Shown: positions 11,569-23,759, numbered from the stretch's first letter. The stretch: DNA of 64,000 nt from Alopecurus myosuroides (GCA_028641055.1 CM054058.1:86315927-86379926), one strand, 5' to 3'. The notes: a model not told the origin generated them from the letters alone. Program-made: numbers and translations.

Positions 11569-12807
11569 TTAGAACTGTTCCTTTGGTGGCAATACTTCCG
11601 TTCTTGTGATTTCGGGTAATCGTTTAGGTTTTATGCCAGATCTATTCCTTCTTTCGTACTCCTTGATTTCTTCCTGCTGCAACTTAATATCAGCCTGGGT
11701 TTTTAGGAGGTTTTCCCGAGTTTTGAATAGATGTTGCTGCTGCCGTTGGAGAGCTTGTCTCCTGGCTTCCAGTACTTCAGGGTGTTTGTGGCGTCCCACT
11801 GGAGTTTGAAGTAAATCACGTTCATCCTGTTTAGACATTAATAGAACATGGATTTCCTTGGTTTTCTTCTTCGCAGGCTTGACTCCTCCTACTTCCAGGT
11901 TTTCGTTAGCAGTATCCGCCAATTTTTTATTCCGGAGTTTGTACTGGAGTTTCTTGGCAGTCTTATTTCTTTTCTTGGAAGAGGGAGGTTTTTTACCAAG
12001 TTCATCTTCTGTCAATTCCTTGACATCAGGGTAAATTGGACTGGTTTCACCGTCCTTTCTTTCCTCATCTGGCGAAGGTGTTTTGGGGTCTTCCTGGCTT
12101 TCGGAATCCGTGTTTTCAGCCGGTTTTGCCATAGGCACTTCATGGAATACCTCTTGCAGAGATTTGACCTTTCTTTCGAAACCGTCTTCATCTTCATCCT
12201 CGGAATCGAGCTCTTCCGATCCGGGTTCCGACTCCAATCTCGCCTCAATCACGGCTAGCACAGAGCCGGCTTCCGAGTTCGTCGTCATATTGGCGGGTGT
12301 CAGATCTTCCATCTCTACTTTGGGATTGTTTTCACCTGCCTCTTCCACGTGATTGCTGCCATCCGTGTTTTCAGCGACCTCGGATTACACCATACCAATA
12401 GAGTGAGATCTGATTGCAGGCTTCTCCAAAGAGGCATCAATTTCAGCGGTATACTGGCGACTTGAGAAAAATCCGACATCATAGTTTTCTTCAACTGGGT
12501 ATAGGGCGGGTGGGATAAATCTACTTCCACCACAGAATCACATTGCCTCTGCAGTTAATCCAATAAAGAGGTTTGCAGATCCAGCGGTAAAACGCAGGCA
12601 CTTACCAGATGATTTCGTGCTGGCATGTACAATCCATTGTCGAGGAAGCGCCCGACGTCGTTGTCGAATTCCAGGCTTCCGATAGTTATGGTACTGCCGA
12701 TTCTGCCGAGTATCCCCGATCGAAACATAACACCTGACGTCGCTGGACCCACGGTGGGTGCCAACTGTCGAGACATCGTAGTAGAGTTAATAGAAGGGGG
12801 TGCCATG
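11569..12807 (-). pseudogene. Gypsy (element X) gag N-terminal region
   Basis: The minus strand holds an acidic and coiled-coil-prone stretch (259 codons, 11569-12348), with an acidic run near the start and a Gln/Lys/Glu-rich helix near the end (LQRQQQHLFKTRENLLK). Further upstream, frames 12315-12533 and 12555-12848 are linked by frameshifts. The likely initiation codon is in the LTR (MAPPSINST), and the frame passes through the primer site as RQLAPTVG. The plus-strand copy at 59438-60333 is homologous to this region. Confidence 0.72.
12745..12764 (-). other. Primer binding site of Gypsy element X
   Basis: The minus strand reads TTGGCACCCACCGTGGGTCC immediately inside the LTR end. Sites of this TGGCxCCCACCGTGGGG form are usual in grass Tat-lineage elements. 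I believe the primer is tRNA-Arg but have not checked this. Confidence 0.75.
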
Positions 12808-13308
12808 ATACTACTGATAGAGACGTGGGGGACGTGGTAGTATGACAACTAGGAACACCTAAATTACCCAGGTTCGGCACGTCGCAACTAGGCGGCGTTC
12901 ATACTCCTGCAATCTCACTAAATCAGGGCTGAAGCCTGAAGTATACAAAGTAAAATGTGAGTTGGGATTCGCTACTTGACGAGGATCAACTTCTCGGCGA
13001 TTCGGCTTCTAGCTAATTGTCTGTATCTTTCTTCCCCCCCGTCCGGTTTTATATAGATAGCTGGGTCAGGGCTTACAGAAAGGAAACCTAGAATACTATG
13101 GTAAGTTTCTAACTTGGAAAGCAGGAATCCGCCTTCTGCTCCAAGCCGCACCACTTGGGCCGTGGTCGGGGTTCTTCTGGAATCCGGCTTCTGCATGTAG
13201 TTTACTGGGCCGCCTAATGGACTGTGCTCTATTACCAATCAAGCCACCCAGGTAATACGGCTCTTAAGGACAATGCCGGATATACCCCTAATCGGTATAT
13301 ATCTGACA
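12766..13308 (-). repeat. 5' LTR of Gypsy element X
   Basis: 543 bp, starting TGTCAGATATATACCG and ending CGATGTCTCGACA on the minus strand. TATA box CTATATAAAA at the complement of 13047-13056. It is homologous to the 546-bp LTR at 58892-59437. It is inserted in gag-like sequence of a Sabrina/Athila-like element. The 3' LTR lies outside the window. Confidence 0.88.
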
Positions 13309-14180
13309 TTCAAGGTCACAAGTATAGCAAGTATCAATTTCATAAAAAAGGGTTATTTCAAAAGAATCAATAGGATCATCACAATTTTGAGTGAAAGAGT
13401 TAGTATAATTTGGAAGTAGACATGGGTTCCATTCTTCCTCCTCTTGATCATCACTCGCATCCTCTATTTCATCCAATGAGCTTCCAGTTTCAGCAATTTC
13501 TTCTTCCATAGGTTCTTGCAAGGCATTAGTATCTCCCTTTGGTGGAGAGAATCTATTAAAATAATCAAGTATGTAGTAATTACAATCCTTGTAATTATCA
13601 AATCAATATTCGAGTATAGCATAAATCTCGTATTTATAAGGTGCATCATCAATTATTCCAAGCAAATAGGCAATTTCGAATGCACCATTCATTGCCAGCA
13701 ATAAATTCCTCAATTTGTTCCACATCATAAAATTCATAATTTCCCTTAACATAAGAAGATATGGTAACATTATCATTATACTCAGATTGAAAAGGGAGGT
13801 GTTTATACATCCTTCAGCAACAAGATTTATCAAAGCAATAAGTAACATTATAAGTAGAGCACACGTTTCTAGCATAGTCATGAAATTTATTAATTTGCTC
13901 CCATAAGTGTTTCCCTTTTTGTGACAAGCGGTGTTCCTTATAATAATTTTGTTGTTCATCCGTGAACCCACCTTGCCTATAAGTTCTATTTTCAAAGACA
14001 TCAAACATTGATAGCAAGCAAGATAAAGCAAAAACATTAACGACTAGAATAAGAATTATTATTTTTTATGTATTTTTGATATAGACAAGCAAACAAGAAA
14101 AAATAAAATAAACTAAGAAAAACAATAACAAAGTAAATAGATTGGAGGTGAGAGACCCCCCTTGTATAAATTCTCTTCCT
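13309..14180 (-). pseudogene. Sabrina/Athila-like element A: leader and gag-like fragment
   Basis: Internal sequence downstream of the LTR at 14206-15854. The minus strand encodes gag-like pieces in shifted frames: MLSMFDVFENRTYRQGG, FTDEQQNYYKEHRLSQKG, KHLWEQINKFHDYARNVC (13814-14017), then an acidic piece ending LFYEIDTCYTCDLE (13288-13521). Pieces of this kind occur in Athila-like gag of wheat and barley. It is cut at 13308 by element X. Confidence 0.68.
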
Positions 14181-14197
14181 CCCCGGCAACGGCACCA
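14181..14197 (-). other. Primer binding site (tRNA-Asp type) of element A
   Basis: The minus strand reads TGGTGCCGTTGCCGGGG, eight bases inside the LTR end. This matches the tRNA-Asp-type site TGGCGCCGTTGCCGGGG of Athila/Sabrina-like elements except for one base. Confidence 0.85.
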
Positions 14198-14205
14198 GAA
14201 AATCT

Positions 14206-15854
14206 TGATGGAGTGTGGACACACGCTCGTTGGGAGACCCCAAGCGCAAGGTGTCAAGAGTGCGGCAGCAAGTTTTCCCTCTGAAAAGAAACCAAGGTTG
14301 AATTGACCAGTAGGAGGAAGGAGTAACTTCAGAAGGTTGATGCAGCTAAGATGGCAGGGCGCAGTACCGGTTCAGCAGCAACCTGGAACCTACACAACAC
14401 AATCAAATCAATTTGCGCCAACAAAGCAATGAGGTTGTCAATCTCACCGGTTTTGGTGAACACAAAGAGTTTAAACATATAGTGTGGAAAACAATATATG
14501 TACAGTATGAAAACAGTAGCAACAATGTGAAAACAGTGGAAGCAGTGTGTGTATTCTCAGTATGAGGAAAATGGACCGGGATCGATAGTTCACTTGTGGT
14601 GTCTCTCCGTGAAATATAAATAACATGTGTGGTGAACAAATTACAGCTGGGCAATTGACAGAATTGAAGGCTGCACCGTAGTGCATATGAAAGACATAAA
14701 GATTACTAAGTGACTCATGCGGGCATTACAACAAGATACATAGAACGCCATCCAACTACATTATGACTAATAATCCACCCTCCGAATATCATCCAAACAA
14801 ATTGGGTATTAAGTTGCAAGAAACAGATAATTGCATTAAGCAAAGTGTTTAATGTAAACAATAGAATCATCCTTAGACAAAAACATTGTTGTTTTCTCCC
14901 TAATGGCAACAGCACAACCTCCATCTGTCATGTTTCTGTATCTCGAGCATAGATGCAAAGGAAGCATGAACCCACTATCGACCATAAATACACCCTCTTG
15001 GAGTTACTGGCATCTACTTGGCCAAAGCATCTAGTAATAACGGAGAGCATGCAAAATCATAAATAATATATGCATGAAGATAACATGATAGATTGATAAT
15101 CAAAAGACATAACATTCAACATTCATCGGATCCCGGCAAACACAACATGTAGCATTACATAAAGATGATCTCGATCATGTGAGGAAGCTCACGAGATCTA
15201 AACAGGAGGCATAAAGTGGAGGAGACAACCATCTAGCTACTGCTATGGAGTCGTAGTCCAAGGATTAATCACTTCGGAGGAGGAAATGGTGGGGTAGACC
15301 CCTCCAGTGATGAATTCCCCTCCCGACAGGGTGCCGGGAGAGCTCTAGAACCCTCCCGATCTCGGAACAACGATGACGGCGGTCTTGGGTGTTTCTTGGA
15401 AAAAGTGGTATATTTCTAGTTTTGATATATCGGGGGGATTATATAGGCGAAAGAGCGATGTCAGAGGGCACCTGGGGGTCCCAGACCACCCCAGGCGCGG
15501 CCTGGAGGGTGTCGTCCTATGGTGTGGTCCCCATGTGTTCCCCGGGTCTCTTAGGGACGCCGTGGAATAAATAGAGGATTCTCATAGTATTTATTAAAGT
15601 AGAATGTACTCAGTGGAACCTTCGGTAATTCTAAGACTTGCGGGCTTCGAATTTTCCAATTCCGAGAATATTTCCAGAACAACTTTTCTGAAACTAAAAA
15701 CATCAGAAAACAGGGAACTGGCTCTGTGGCATCTTGTTAATAGGTTAGACCCGGAAATCGATAAAAATGGCATAAAGTGTTTATCAAACATGTGCGAAAT
15801 AACACAAAAACAACATGGACCATTAGAAATTAAGGATACGTTTATGACGTATCA
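14206..15854 (-). repeat. 5' LTR of Sabrina/Athila-like element A
   Basis: 1649 bp. On the minus strand it starts TGATACGTCATAAACG and ends CACACTCCATCA. TATA box CCTATATAAT near the complement of 15438-15447. The same LTR family occurs at 16397-17898 (solo), at 24981-25600 with 40784-41318 (split), and at 44440-44730 (fragment). It is inserted in CACTA coding sequence that resumes at 15855. Confidence 0.85.
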
Positions 15855-16396
15855 GTCGACCTCTCGACCGGTGTTGGGGTGTTGACAGAAGTAGTGTCCA
15901 AACGAATTAGTGCTTTCTTCCATGTCAATGGCCAAACAAGGCACTGCTCCTGGTTTAACTCGTTGTCATCATTGGGGGGTTGGTTCGGAGGATCAAAAGC
16001 ACGGCAACCCAGGAGCACCCGACTCAATGTTACCCTGAAAACGTCATCGGGCTTATGCACACCGTGGGACACATGGTTGAGAGGTGTGATGATCTTTCCT
16101 TTGGACACGTCCTTTAACTCGCCGTTCACACGTAGGAGCAATGTGCATCCCGTCTCGTCGTCCTGTAAAACATCGCGAGGTCGTCGTTATAGATTGAGTC
16201 TGCCATGAATGAAGTCATAATACATAATTAAGTTGTGGAGGCTAAATTACCTCGAGGGTATTGAGCTTGGGTCATGGCGATGGACTTTTTAGAGTCGTCG
16301 CCATGGAAGAGACGTGGCGGCGCGGTAATGGATCTTCGCTACCATGCGGCTCAGGGTTGGCGGCCTCGTTCTGTGCAACAGACTGCACAATGGGGG
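15855..16396 (-). pseudogene. CACTA element: fragment of a transposon-encoded ORF
   Basis: The minus strand encodes LLRVNGELKDVSKGKIITPL, followed by HVSHGVHKPDDVFRV and CLVWPLTWKKALIRL. I recognise this as the type of segment found in the second ORF of grass CACTA elements. It continues the ORF at 17904-19203 from which it is separated by a solo LTR. An intron-like non-coding stretch lies around 16165-16260. The 3' part is missing because element A begins at 15854. Confidence 0.55.
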
Positions 16397-17898
16397 TGAT
16401 GCCCTTTGATGGTGTGTTGGAAACCCCAAGAGGAGGGTTTGATGAGCAAGTGCCAAGAATTTCCCTCTGTTAAGAACCAAGGTTATCAATCCAGTAGAAG
16501 GAAAATGATCTCTGGAAGGTTGATGCCACTGACTGTGGTGATGGCGCCTCACCGGTGTCAGCAACAACGTGAAACCTACACAGAACACAACCAAAATACT
16601 CTGTCCCAACGGTATAGTGAGGTTGTTAATCTCACCCGTCTTGCTGATCACAAAGATTATACGTATAGTGTGGAAAATGGACCCGGGGTTCATAGGTTCA
16701 CTAGTGGTGTCTCTCCATAAAGATAACATGCCGGGTGAACATATTATAGCTGGGCAATTGAAAAATAGAGGTTGCACCATAGTGTACATTATAACATGAT
16801 GACTACTATCATATTTACTGCAGGCATTACAACAAAATACATAGACCGAAATCCATCTGCATCTATGAATAATAATCCACCCTCAGGTTATCATCCGAAT
16901 CCCCTTAGGTATTAAGTTGCAAGCATCAGATAACTGCATTAAACAATGTGTGTAATGTAAGCAATGATTGTACACACGGGCACTCACACCGCTGTTTTCT
17001 CCCTAGTGGCAACCGCGGGCACTCGAGCACAGGCGAAAAGGAGGCATGGACCCACTATCTAGCATCAATACACCCTCTTGGACTCACTACAAACTACTTG
17101 GCCAGAGCAACCACTAGAAACAGAAAGCATGCAAGATCACAAATAACATATGCAATAAAGACTATAATCAACTTGGCATAATTTCAATATTCATCAGATC
17201 CTAGCAAACACAACATATAGAATTACATCAGATCAATCTCGATCATGATAGGGAGCTCACGAGATCTTAACATGGAGGCATATGAGGAGAAGACAACCAT
17301 CTAGCTACTGCTATGGACCCGTAGTCCATGGATGAACTACTCACGCATCACTCCGGAGGCAGGCATGGTGATGTAGAAGCCTCCGGTGATGATTTCCTCT
17401 CCGGCAGGGTGCCGGGAGACAGCTCCAGAACCCCCCCCCCCGATCTAGGGTTGATGACGACGGCAGCTGCAGAACTTTTCGGGGATTTTCGATCAGGTAT
17501 CTAGGGTTTTCCATCCGGGGGGAATAAATAGGCGAAAGGGCAAAGGCTGTGGAGGCATGGGGCCCCCACACCTATAGCTGGCGCGGCTAGGGGGGCAGCG
17601 CCACCCTATGGTGTGGCCCCCCTGGTGCCCGTTTTCGACTATCCTTCGGTGTTCCAGATGCTTCCGAGGAAAAATAGGCACTTCGGGCATTATGGGGTCC
17701 AATTCCGACAATCTTTCCTAGAACAACTTTTCTGAAACCAAAAGCAGCAGAAAACAGGGAACTGACACGTGGCATCTTGTTAATTGGTTAGTCCCGGAAA
17801 ACGTATCAAAATACTATAAATAAGGGAGAAAGCATGTAGAAATTGGCATAATTTGATCATGGAGCATCAGAAATTATAGATACGTTGCAGACGTACCA
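16397..17898 (-). repeat. Solo LTR of the Sabrina/Athila-like family
   Basis: 1502 bp flanked by GGGGG on both sides (16392-16396 and 17899-17903). It starts TGGTACGTCTGC on the minus strand and ends at TGATGCCCTTTG on the plus strand. No primer site or internal sequence adjoins it, so it is a product of recombination between the LTRs of a former full element. The five-G duplication could partly be chance, but both ends fit the LTR family boundaries. Confidence 0.82.
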
Positions 17899-17903
17899 GG
17901 GGG

Positions 17904-19203
17904 GCTATCCTCATCATGCAGGAAGCCCTTGTCTGCCACCCTCCATCCAAGACATGAAGGACTGAGCGACAGACACACAGATGCTAGGAAGAAGGGCTTT
18001 GACCCTCTCATTCAAAACGTGGTCAATCATTTTCTCTAGCACCTTCTTCTGCTCCTTTCTCTTCTCCTTGGTGTCCGGGTAGTAATGCGCATGCATGCCG
18101 ATGACCCTTTCCCGCGCCATGCACATGGCCACGATGCGGCTTCTTGTCTATGACAACTCCCTTCGTCGTGTTAAGCGCCTAATAAAAGGGGTGTCATAGG
18201 GTCCTTATTCTTCGTCGCCGAGGACCCCTCGTCAGAATGAGCAAGCCGTTCTTTTTCTTCTTATTCGAGATATTTCTTCTCGAGCTCTTTGACCTTCTTA
18301 TTCAAGATAAGATCACCAGGGTTTTGGGGATCTTCTCTATAATGTCCCCTGAAAAAATTTCTTACATGTGGGTCTGTGATCTTGTCATATGGGTTCGACC
18401 CTTTCCTCTGCGCATCCTGCTTAGCAAAAAATTTCTCCTTTCCGAGGTAACCCCGGCTTCCGAGATTGTGCGGAAGTATGTTCTTCTCTCGGGAATCTTT
18501 TCCACACTTCCTCAGCGCCACCCTTTCCGGTTTGACTTCGTCGGCCTTGAATTTGGTCAAGTATTCTTCCTAAATGGAGGGCCTCAATTTATGGTTCTCA
18601 TCGAAACTAGAACCCTCATCAATTGTCTCCCTCAAATTTGATCTCCAAGTTGTAAACGCCTTAGTGAACTTGCCGGGTGCTAAGGAGTTTACCAGATTGC
18701 TCTTCAGATCCTGGTTGTTGTAAAGAGACGGGACCTGGTACCGTGTGTGCAGCTTCTCAATGAGTAGGGCGACCATAGCTGCGTTTTTTATCTCTGAGCT
18801 GGCCCGTATTAATGTTGACAAAGTCTCGAGAAATGCATCCCATCTGGTTTACGTACCTTCTAGCGTACTCCTCCGGCTGGATAGGAAGATCGCTTTTGGG
18901 GTTCCCTTCAGTGAACTCTTGCCTGACGGTGCCGAACTGGTTGGGTCTTCTATCTTTGTGCTGATGAGTCGCCGTGCTACCGGATGTGGCATCCCTGGTG
19001 CTACTACCAGTTTGATCTTCTCCAGCCGATGTATCGGTGGGCGCCTCGTGACGACTCGGTTCGTCCATCTCGTCGTCTGCATCGCTGTGCGTCTCCGCCT
19101 CCGGTCCTAGAACTAGGGTTTCTCCTCTGGTGGCAAGCATCGATAGCAACGCATTGTCCCTGCCTCCGGTCCCAGAACCACCTGCCTCGTCGTTGTGAGC
19201 CAT
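17904..19203 (-). pseudogene. CACTA element ORF2, Ptta/En-Spm-like (Transposase_24 type)
   Basis: Starts with MAHNDEAGGSG at the complement of 19201-19203. It has an acidic/Ser-Thr-rich N region, then RPNQFGTVRQEFTEGNP, EEYARRYVNQMGC, ALLIEKLHTRYQVPS, NLVNSLAPGKFTKAF, HNLGSRGYLGKEKFF and a Lys/Glu-rich C part. These blocks match the plant Ptta/En-Spm protein that accompanies the CACTA transposase. Stops separate the blocks at about 18758, 18565 and 18240, so the copy is dead. The downstream part is interrupted by the solo LTR. Confidence 0.8.
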
Positions 19204-19849
19204 ATCTAACAAGAGAAAAGCCAAAATTAGTTCAACAAATCCTGAAATTTAACCAAGATATATACCCCATGAGTCCAAATTTCCTGGGCACTCTAATATA
19301 TGATATTTTTAGCAAATGTCATGCGAAAATTTACGTAAATTTTGGCATGACCTTTGCTAAAAAATATCACTAATGGAGTACCAAAATTTGCCGGAACGGA
19401 AATTAAATAAAATTCCATCATTCAAGGGCCTCACGTTGGGTACCTGCACGTCAAATCCCACCTCGTATCCCCATATCATCTCATCGACATCCACACAAAG
19501 GTGGGCCCACACATGCATACACACCATCCACACCCACCACACCACCGTCATCCACACCACCGTCATCGTTGTCATTCAACACATCCACACCACCATCACC
19601 GCCATCGAAACCATATCCACCACATCCACACCGCCATATCCACTACATCCACACCACCATCACCGCCATTGACACCACATACACCCAACCAACACCATCA
19701 CTTCACATCGATCACCATTACATCGATCACCATCACATATCACATATCCACCACATCACATCCAAAAACAGCAAAAAACAACAACTCAAAACAGCAAAAA
19801 AAAACACTTGTTCTTGTAGATCTTTAGTCAAACATCTTGTGTTCGTGGT
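19204..19849. repeat. CACTA non-coding segment with a CAC/ACC-rich simple repeat
   Basis: 19480-19760 is a degenerate run of cac, acc and atc units with a purine-poor plus strand. The open His/Pro/Thr-rich frames across it come from the repeat and are not taken as genes. The rest (19204-19480) is the upstream region of the Ptta-like ORF, with no recognisable signal. Confidence 0.7.
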
Positions 19850-20345
19850 GGGGTAGGGAGAAGCAGCCGCACAGCAGGGAGGCGCCGCTGTAGGAGGGCA
19901 TGCGGGAGCTGTACGGGAGGAGGGGGAGCCGCTGGGGAGGTGGAGGGGTGCGTGGCATCGCTATGCTAGTGCAGGGGCGGCGTCGTGGTAGGGCGACCTC
20001 GCTGTGGTGGTCGTCGAGGGGCGCCGCGCGCGAGCATCAGAGGGAGAAGGGCTGGAGGAGCAGGTTGTTCGCGCGAGGAACACCAGAGAGGGGCACGGCG
20101 CCAGAGATCACCGGAGAGGGACAGGGTCACGTGCGCATTGTTAGTTTTCGGAAAACGGCTAAGTCCCGGCCGTGTTCTGCTTTGTAGGGAGGGATGGGTA
20201 GGGGGCCCGCGAGTAAGTGACACAGGTGTAACATAGCGCTGGCGAACAAACCAGCTGGTTTGCGAGATCTAAGTTACCACTCGCAAACCTGCTCTGTCGC
20301 CCAGTAGTAACATAGAGCCGGCGAACCAGCTGGATTGTCCGCCAG
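19850..20345 (-). mobile_element. CACTA-type subterminal repeats and GC-rich leader
   Basis: 20215-20345 holds two copies of a unit resembling CACTA subterminal repeats: taacatagcgctggcgaac and taacatagagccggcgaac, each next to ccagctgg. The perfect palindrome aaaccagctggttt is at 20248-20261. The GC-rich 19850-20215 stretch looks like the leader that follows such repeats in grass CACTA elements. No CACTA terminal inverted repeat is visible beyond 20345, so this may be an internal end of a second, truncated CACTA. Confidence 0.55.
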
Positions 20346-20700
20346 TGCTATTTTTTTCATTATTTCTATAGTTTTATTTTGTTTCAGATAATATGTGTGC
20401 ATTTCTATAGTTTTTTTTTGTTTTCTCTTGTTTCATTTTTGTTTTCTCTTGTTTTACTTTTGTTTTCTATTTATTTATTCTGTTTTCCATTATTTCCTTT
20501 ATGTTTTTAGTTCTTTTATTTTTCTTTTCCTTATTTCTATAGTTTTATTTTGTTTCAAGTAATATATGTGCATTTCTATAGTTTTATTTTGTTTTCTCTT
20601 GTTTTATTTTTTGTTTTCTCTCTTTTTTTCACTGTTGTTTTCTATTGTTTTATTTTGTTTTCCATTATTTCCTTTATGTTTTTAGTTATTTTATTTTTCT
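20346..20700. repeat. T-rich segment with a duplicated block of about 171 bp
   Basis: Plus-strand T-rich sequence in which tatttctatagttttatttt, a tgtttca piece and a later tttatgtttttagtt piece recur at a spacing of about 171 bases (20361 and 20532). It adjoins the 3' end of the transposase gene, and its right edge may encode the Lys/Asn-rich tail of that protein. Confidence 0.7.
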
Positions 20701-23330
20701 TTCTATCATAATCTTCTTTATCATAGTCAATATTTGGGTTGTCGAACGTGTCGAACTCGTCCTCGTCAATGACTCCAACCATTTTGATGATATTTCGTTT
20801 CCCTCTCCTCACGACAACACGGCTAGGCCTTGACTTGTCTGTTATGAAGAAGCATTGGGACACATGCTTAGCCAATACCCATGGCTCATTTTTTGATGTG
20901 ACGTTCGCGCTTGATGTAGTGCTGGCTTCGAGAATAACCATGGTTGTGAAGTATTGGTGTTCTTATCTGACGGTCGACATCCTATCCCATCTGACACGAA
21001 ACATCAGCACCTTATGTCTAGAGTAGTTAAGCTCCCAGATCTACTCGATCCTTTTGTAGTATCTTAACTCCTTGTCAGTGGTGTAAGATTCCATCATTAC
21101 CCCCGAGTTTTGATAATCGGAAGTTTTTTCTTTCTCCTCCATATAGAAAGTGAAGCCATTTATATCATATGCTTGAAACGCCGAGAGGTTCGGAGCGGGG
21201 CCTTGTGCCAAGGCATACAAGAGTTTATTTTTCGCACAATCCCTTGGCGGTGGGTCAGCGACAATCTCATCTTTAAACCAATGCACGAAGGTGGATTTAT
21301 GCGCTCTGATTATTTCTCCTTCTGTCCTCTGCTTGCCTTGCTCAGTGTACTTTTTCTTAATCGAGCTCTTGTGTTTTTTCACCCAAGTATCGACCATGTC
21401 AATGTGTTGGAGAGCTACTAAGTTTGCCCTCTTAAAGTCGGTGCGTCGACAAGCTCGATCCAGATGCACTTCCCTACGTCCATTTTTATGACCTGCTCCA
21501 TCGAGCTTGCCAATGTGCTTGTTTCTAGGAAGACCAATAGGGTCCTCCACGTCAATATGATTCGTGCGTAAAGAGATGCACTCTTCAGTGAGAAAGCCCT
21601 GAACAATGCTTCCATCCGGACGGGTCCTGTTGCAAACATATCCTTTGATGACCCCATTCATTCTTTCAAATAGCATCATGTTGTGCAGAAACAACGGCCC
21701 GAGATGGATGATATCATCCACGATATGGACTAACAGATGAATGTCAAACAATGATGGTGGAAAGTACATCTCAAACTCGCATAGTATCATGACAATCTCT
21801 TCCTTCAGCCTTGTGATCTGCTTCCCCGTTATCGACTTTCGAGAGATCATGTCGAAGAAGTTATAGAGGACAAACAGGGTTTCCCAGACTTGCTTGTCCA
21901 TTATCCCGCAGATCGCAACCGGAAGTATCTGCATCATCGTTGTAACCGTCACGAGACTTCATCCCACTGAACTTTTGTTTCTGCGCGTCTAGGAATCTGC
22001 TTATTATCCTTGAGTAACCGAAAGGGACTTTGACTCCGAGAAGGCACATCATCAATTTTGTGATCTCGTCCGAACTAACAGTGAAGCAGGAGGGGCAGTA
22101 ATAGTCATTCATCTTAACCCTTTTGGCCTTGCGACCCTTCGTTTCCTCACCAGAAGATTGGTCGTCGTTGTCATCATCCGGGCGCCCCCCTGAAGATCTT
22201 CCCTAACACAAAATATATTTCAGGTTGTTTCTTGCTTTCACCCCTCCATTGGTCCTCGCCGACATGTTGAGAATCATGCCAAACAAACTTTCAAACACAT
22301 TCTTTGTGATATGTATCAGATCAAGGGAATGAGGTGTAGCGAGAATATGCATCAGACCAAGGCAATGAGCAGCGTGCCAAACAAAATTCAAACACATTCC
22401 ATACATCCAGGAGCGGTTTTGGCGCTTTTTGCTTCTTTCCCGGCGCTGGGCATTCCTTCCAATCATTCAACAACTTGTAGATTTCTTCGCCGCACCTCTT
22501 ACGTAGAGGTCTCCCGAGATCATCTTCACCGGTAAAAAAGGTATCCTCGCTTTATCCACGGGTCTTTGTTGGGTAGCCACCTTCGATGGCCAACAAAGAC
22601 TGTTTTCAAAGACCTGGGATCTTTCGGAAGTTGCATAAAAGTGGGTGTTATCCATGCACCTCACGCAACCTGTCCGTGGTACACTTGGAGCGCCACATAT
22701 CCGTAGCCGAGTAGGTTGTGAACCGTACAGAGCAAGACAACACCCATTGGGAAATATTGTTCACCGAAGGCGTCCCATGTGTTGACCCCTTCCTTGGCCC
22801 ATAACATGTCCAACTCATCTTTAAGTAACTTCAGGTATAGATTGGTGTCGTTGCCTGGTTATTCGGCCCTTTAATTAGCACAGTCATGTGAATATACTTC
22901 CTCGTCATGCACAACGAGGGGGATGTTGTATATCCATACAAACACGGGCCAGGTGTTATGCGCGCTGCTCTAGTTGCCAACATGATGTTCCTTGCGTCCA
23001 CCCCGAACATTGGATATTCACAGTCAATTGATTTCCAATGGCTTTGATCCAAAGGATGTGTCAGATTTACCTTTTCATTATGCTTTGGAGCTTTGAAAAC
23101 TTTCTTCCTCCTTTCCATGTGCCAATGCATGATCTGTTCTTCCTTGTGGTCCGCGAAATACCATTGCAGACGGGGAATGAACGGAAAGTACCACACAACT
23201 TTTCGAGGAGCTTTTTTCTTCCCTTTCTAGTATCGAGCGGCGTCGCAAACTGGACAAATTTTCTTATCTGTGTCCTCTTTCCAAGAAATGTAGCAACCGT
23301 TGAAACCAGATAATCCCATTGAACAGAAAT
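20690..23330 (-). pseudogene. CACTA transposase (TNP2 / Transposase_21 type), degenerate
   Basis: Minus-strand blocks are in the expected order. CPVCDAARY, then KVVWYFPFIPRLQWYF and MHWHMERR (about 23090-23280); LIKGPNNQ (22860); a block corresponding to the usual DVMHIEKNV motif, here DLIHITKNVFESLFG (about 22290-22340). Next KVPFGYSRIISRFLD (22030), a DUF4218-like EMYFPPSLFDIHLLVH (21750), and a DUF4216-like C part with NEPWVLAKHVSQCFFI (20880). Stops and frameshifts separate most blocks, for example inside the CPVCDAARY segment. The enzyme class cuts and joins CACTA ends; this copy cannot be active. Confidence 0.86.
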
Positions 23331-23759
23331 TTCTGGTTGGAAATTTCCAGCTGCCTTCTAAATCAGAAGTAGCTGATCTACCTTCACACATTTTGGTGTT
23401 CGATGCAAATAATAAATTTAACGACCTCCATCACTTAACACATCATTAAATATATCACTAGTATTGTTAACAAACACACAAAACACAAGGGATCAAGAAA
23501 GTCTCGTTCACAAGTGTTTTTGTCTCTTAAGGTGCAGAGATTCCCGCAGCTCCCTCGAAGAAAAGCAGCAAATGGGGGCCAGTGCAATCTACCAGAAAAG
23601 AGCAAGAACCAATGTGGGCAGGAGAACTATGCTAGAGATTGCTATAGACACAGAAATGAAGTAAAACCTCGAGTTTCCAACATCTGCAGGTATAACAAAA
23701 AAAAACACCTTCTATGCCATACAAGACCCCTATTTCATGTCCTTAACTAGTATGGTTGG
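23331..23759. other. Unassigned junction between CACTA and LINE sequence
   Basis: The right end of the CACTA should lie here, but I see no clear terminal inverted repeat. A plus-strand frame at 23514-23750 contains CGQENYARDC, which faintly recalls a zinc knuckle of a retroelement gag or LINE ORF1, without the full Cys/His set. No reliable assignment. Confidence 0.35.

Noticed and set aside
15368..15574. Short plus-strand frames in the Sabrina-like LTR
   Set aside because: They lie in the LTR promoter/leader on the strand opposite to element transcription and are not conserved in the other LTR copies.
16407..16412. TGATGG at 16407 as the start of the solo LTR
   Set aside because: The flanking bases do not give a target duplication there, while TGATGC at 16397 gives GGGGG on both sides.
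19501..19856. Overlapping His/Thr/Pro-rich frames
   Set aside because: They are translations of a CAC/ACC simple repeat in several frames at once.
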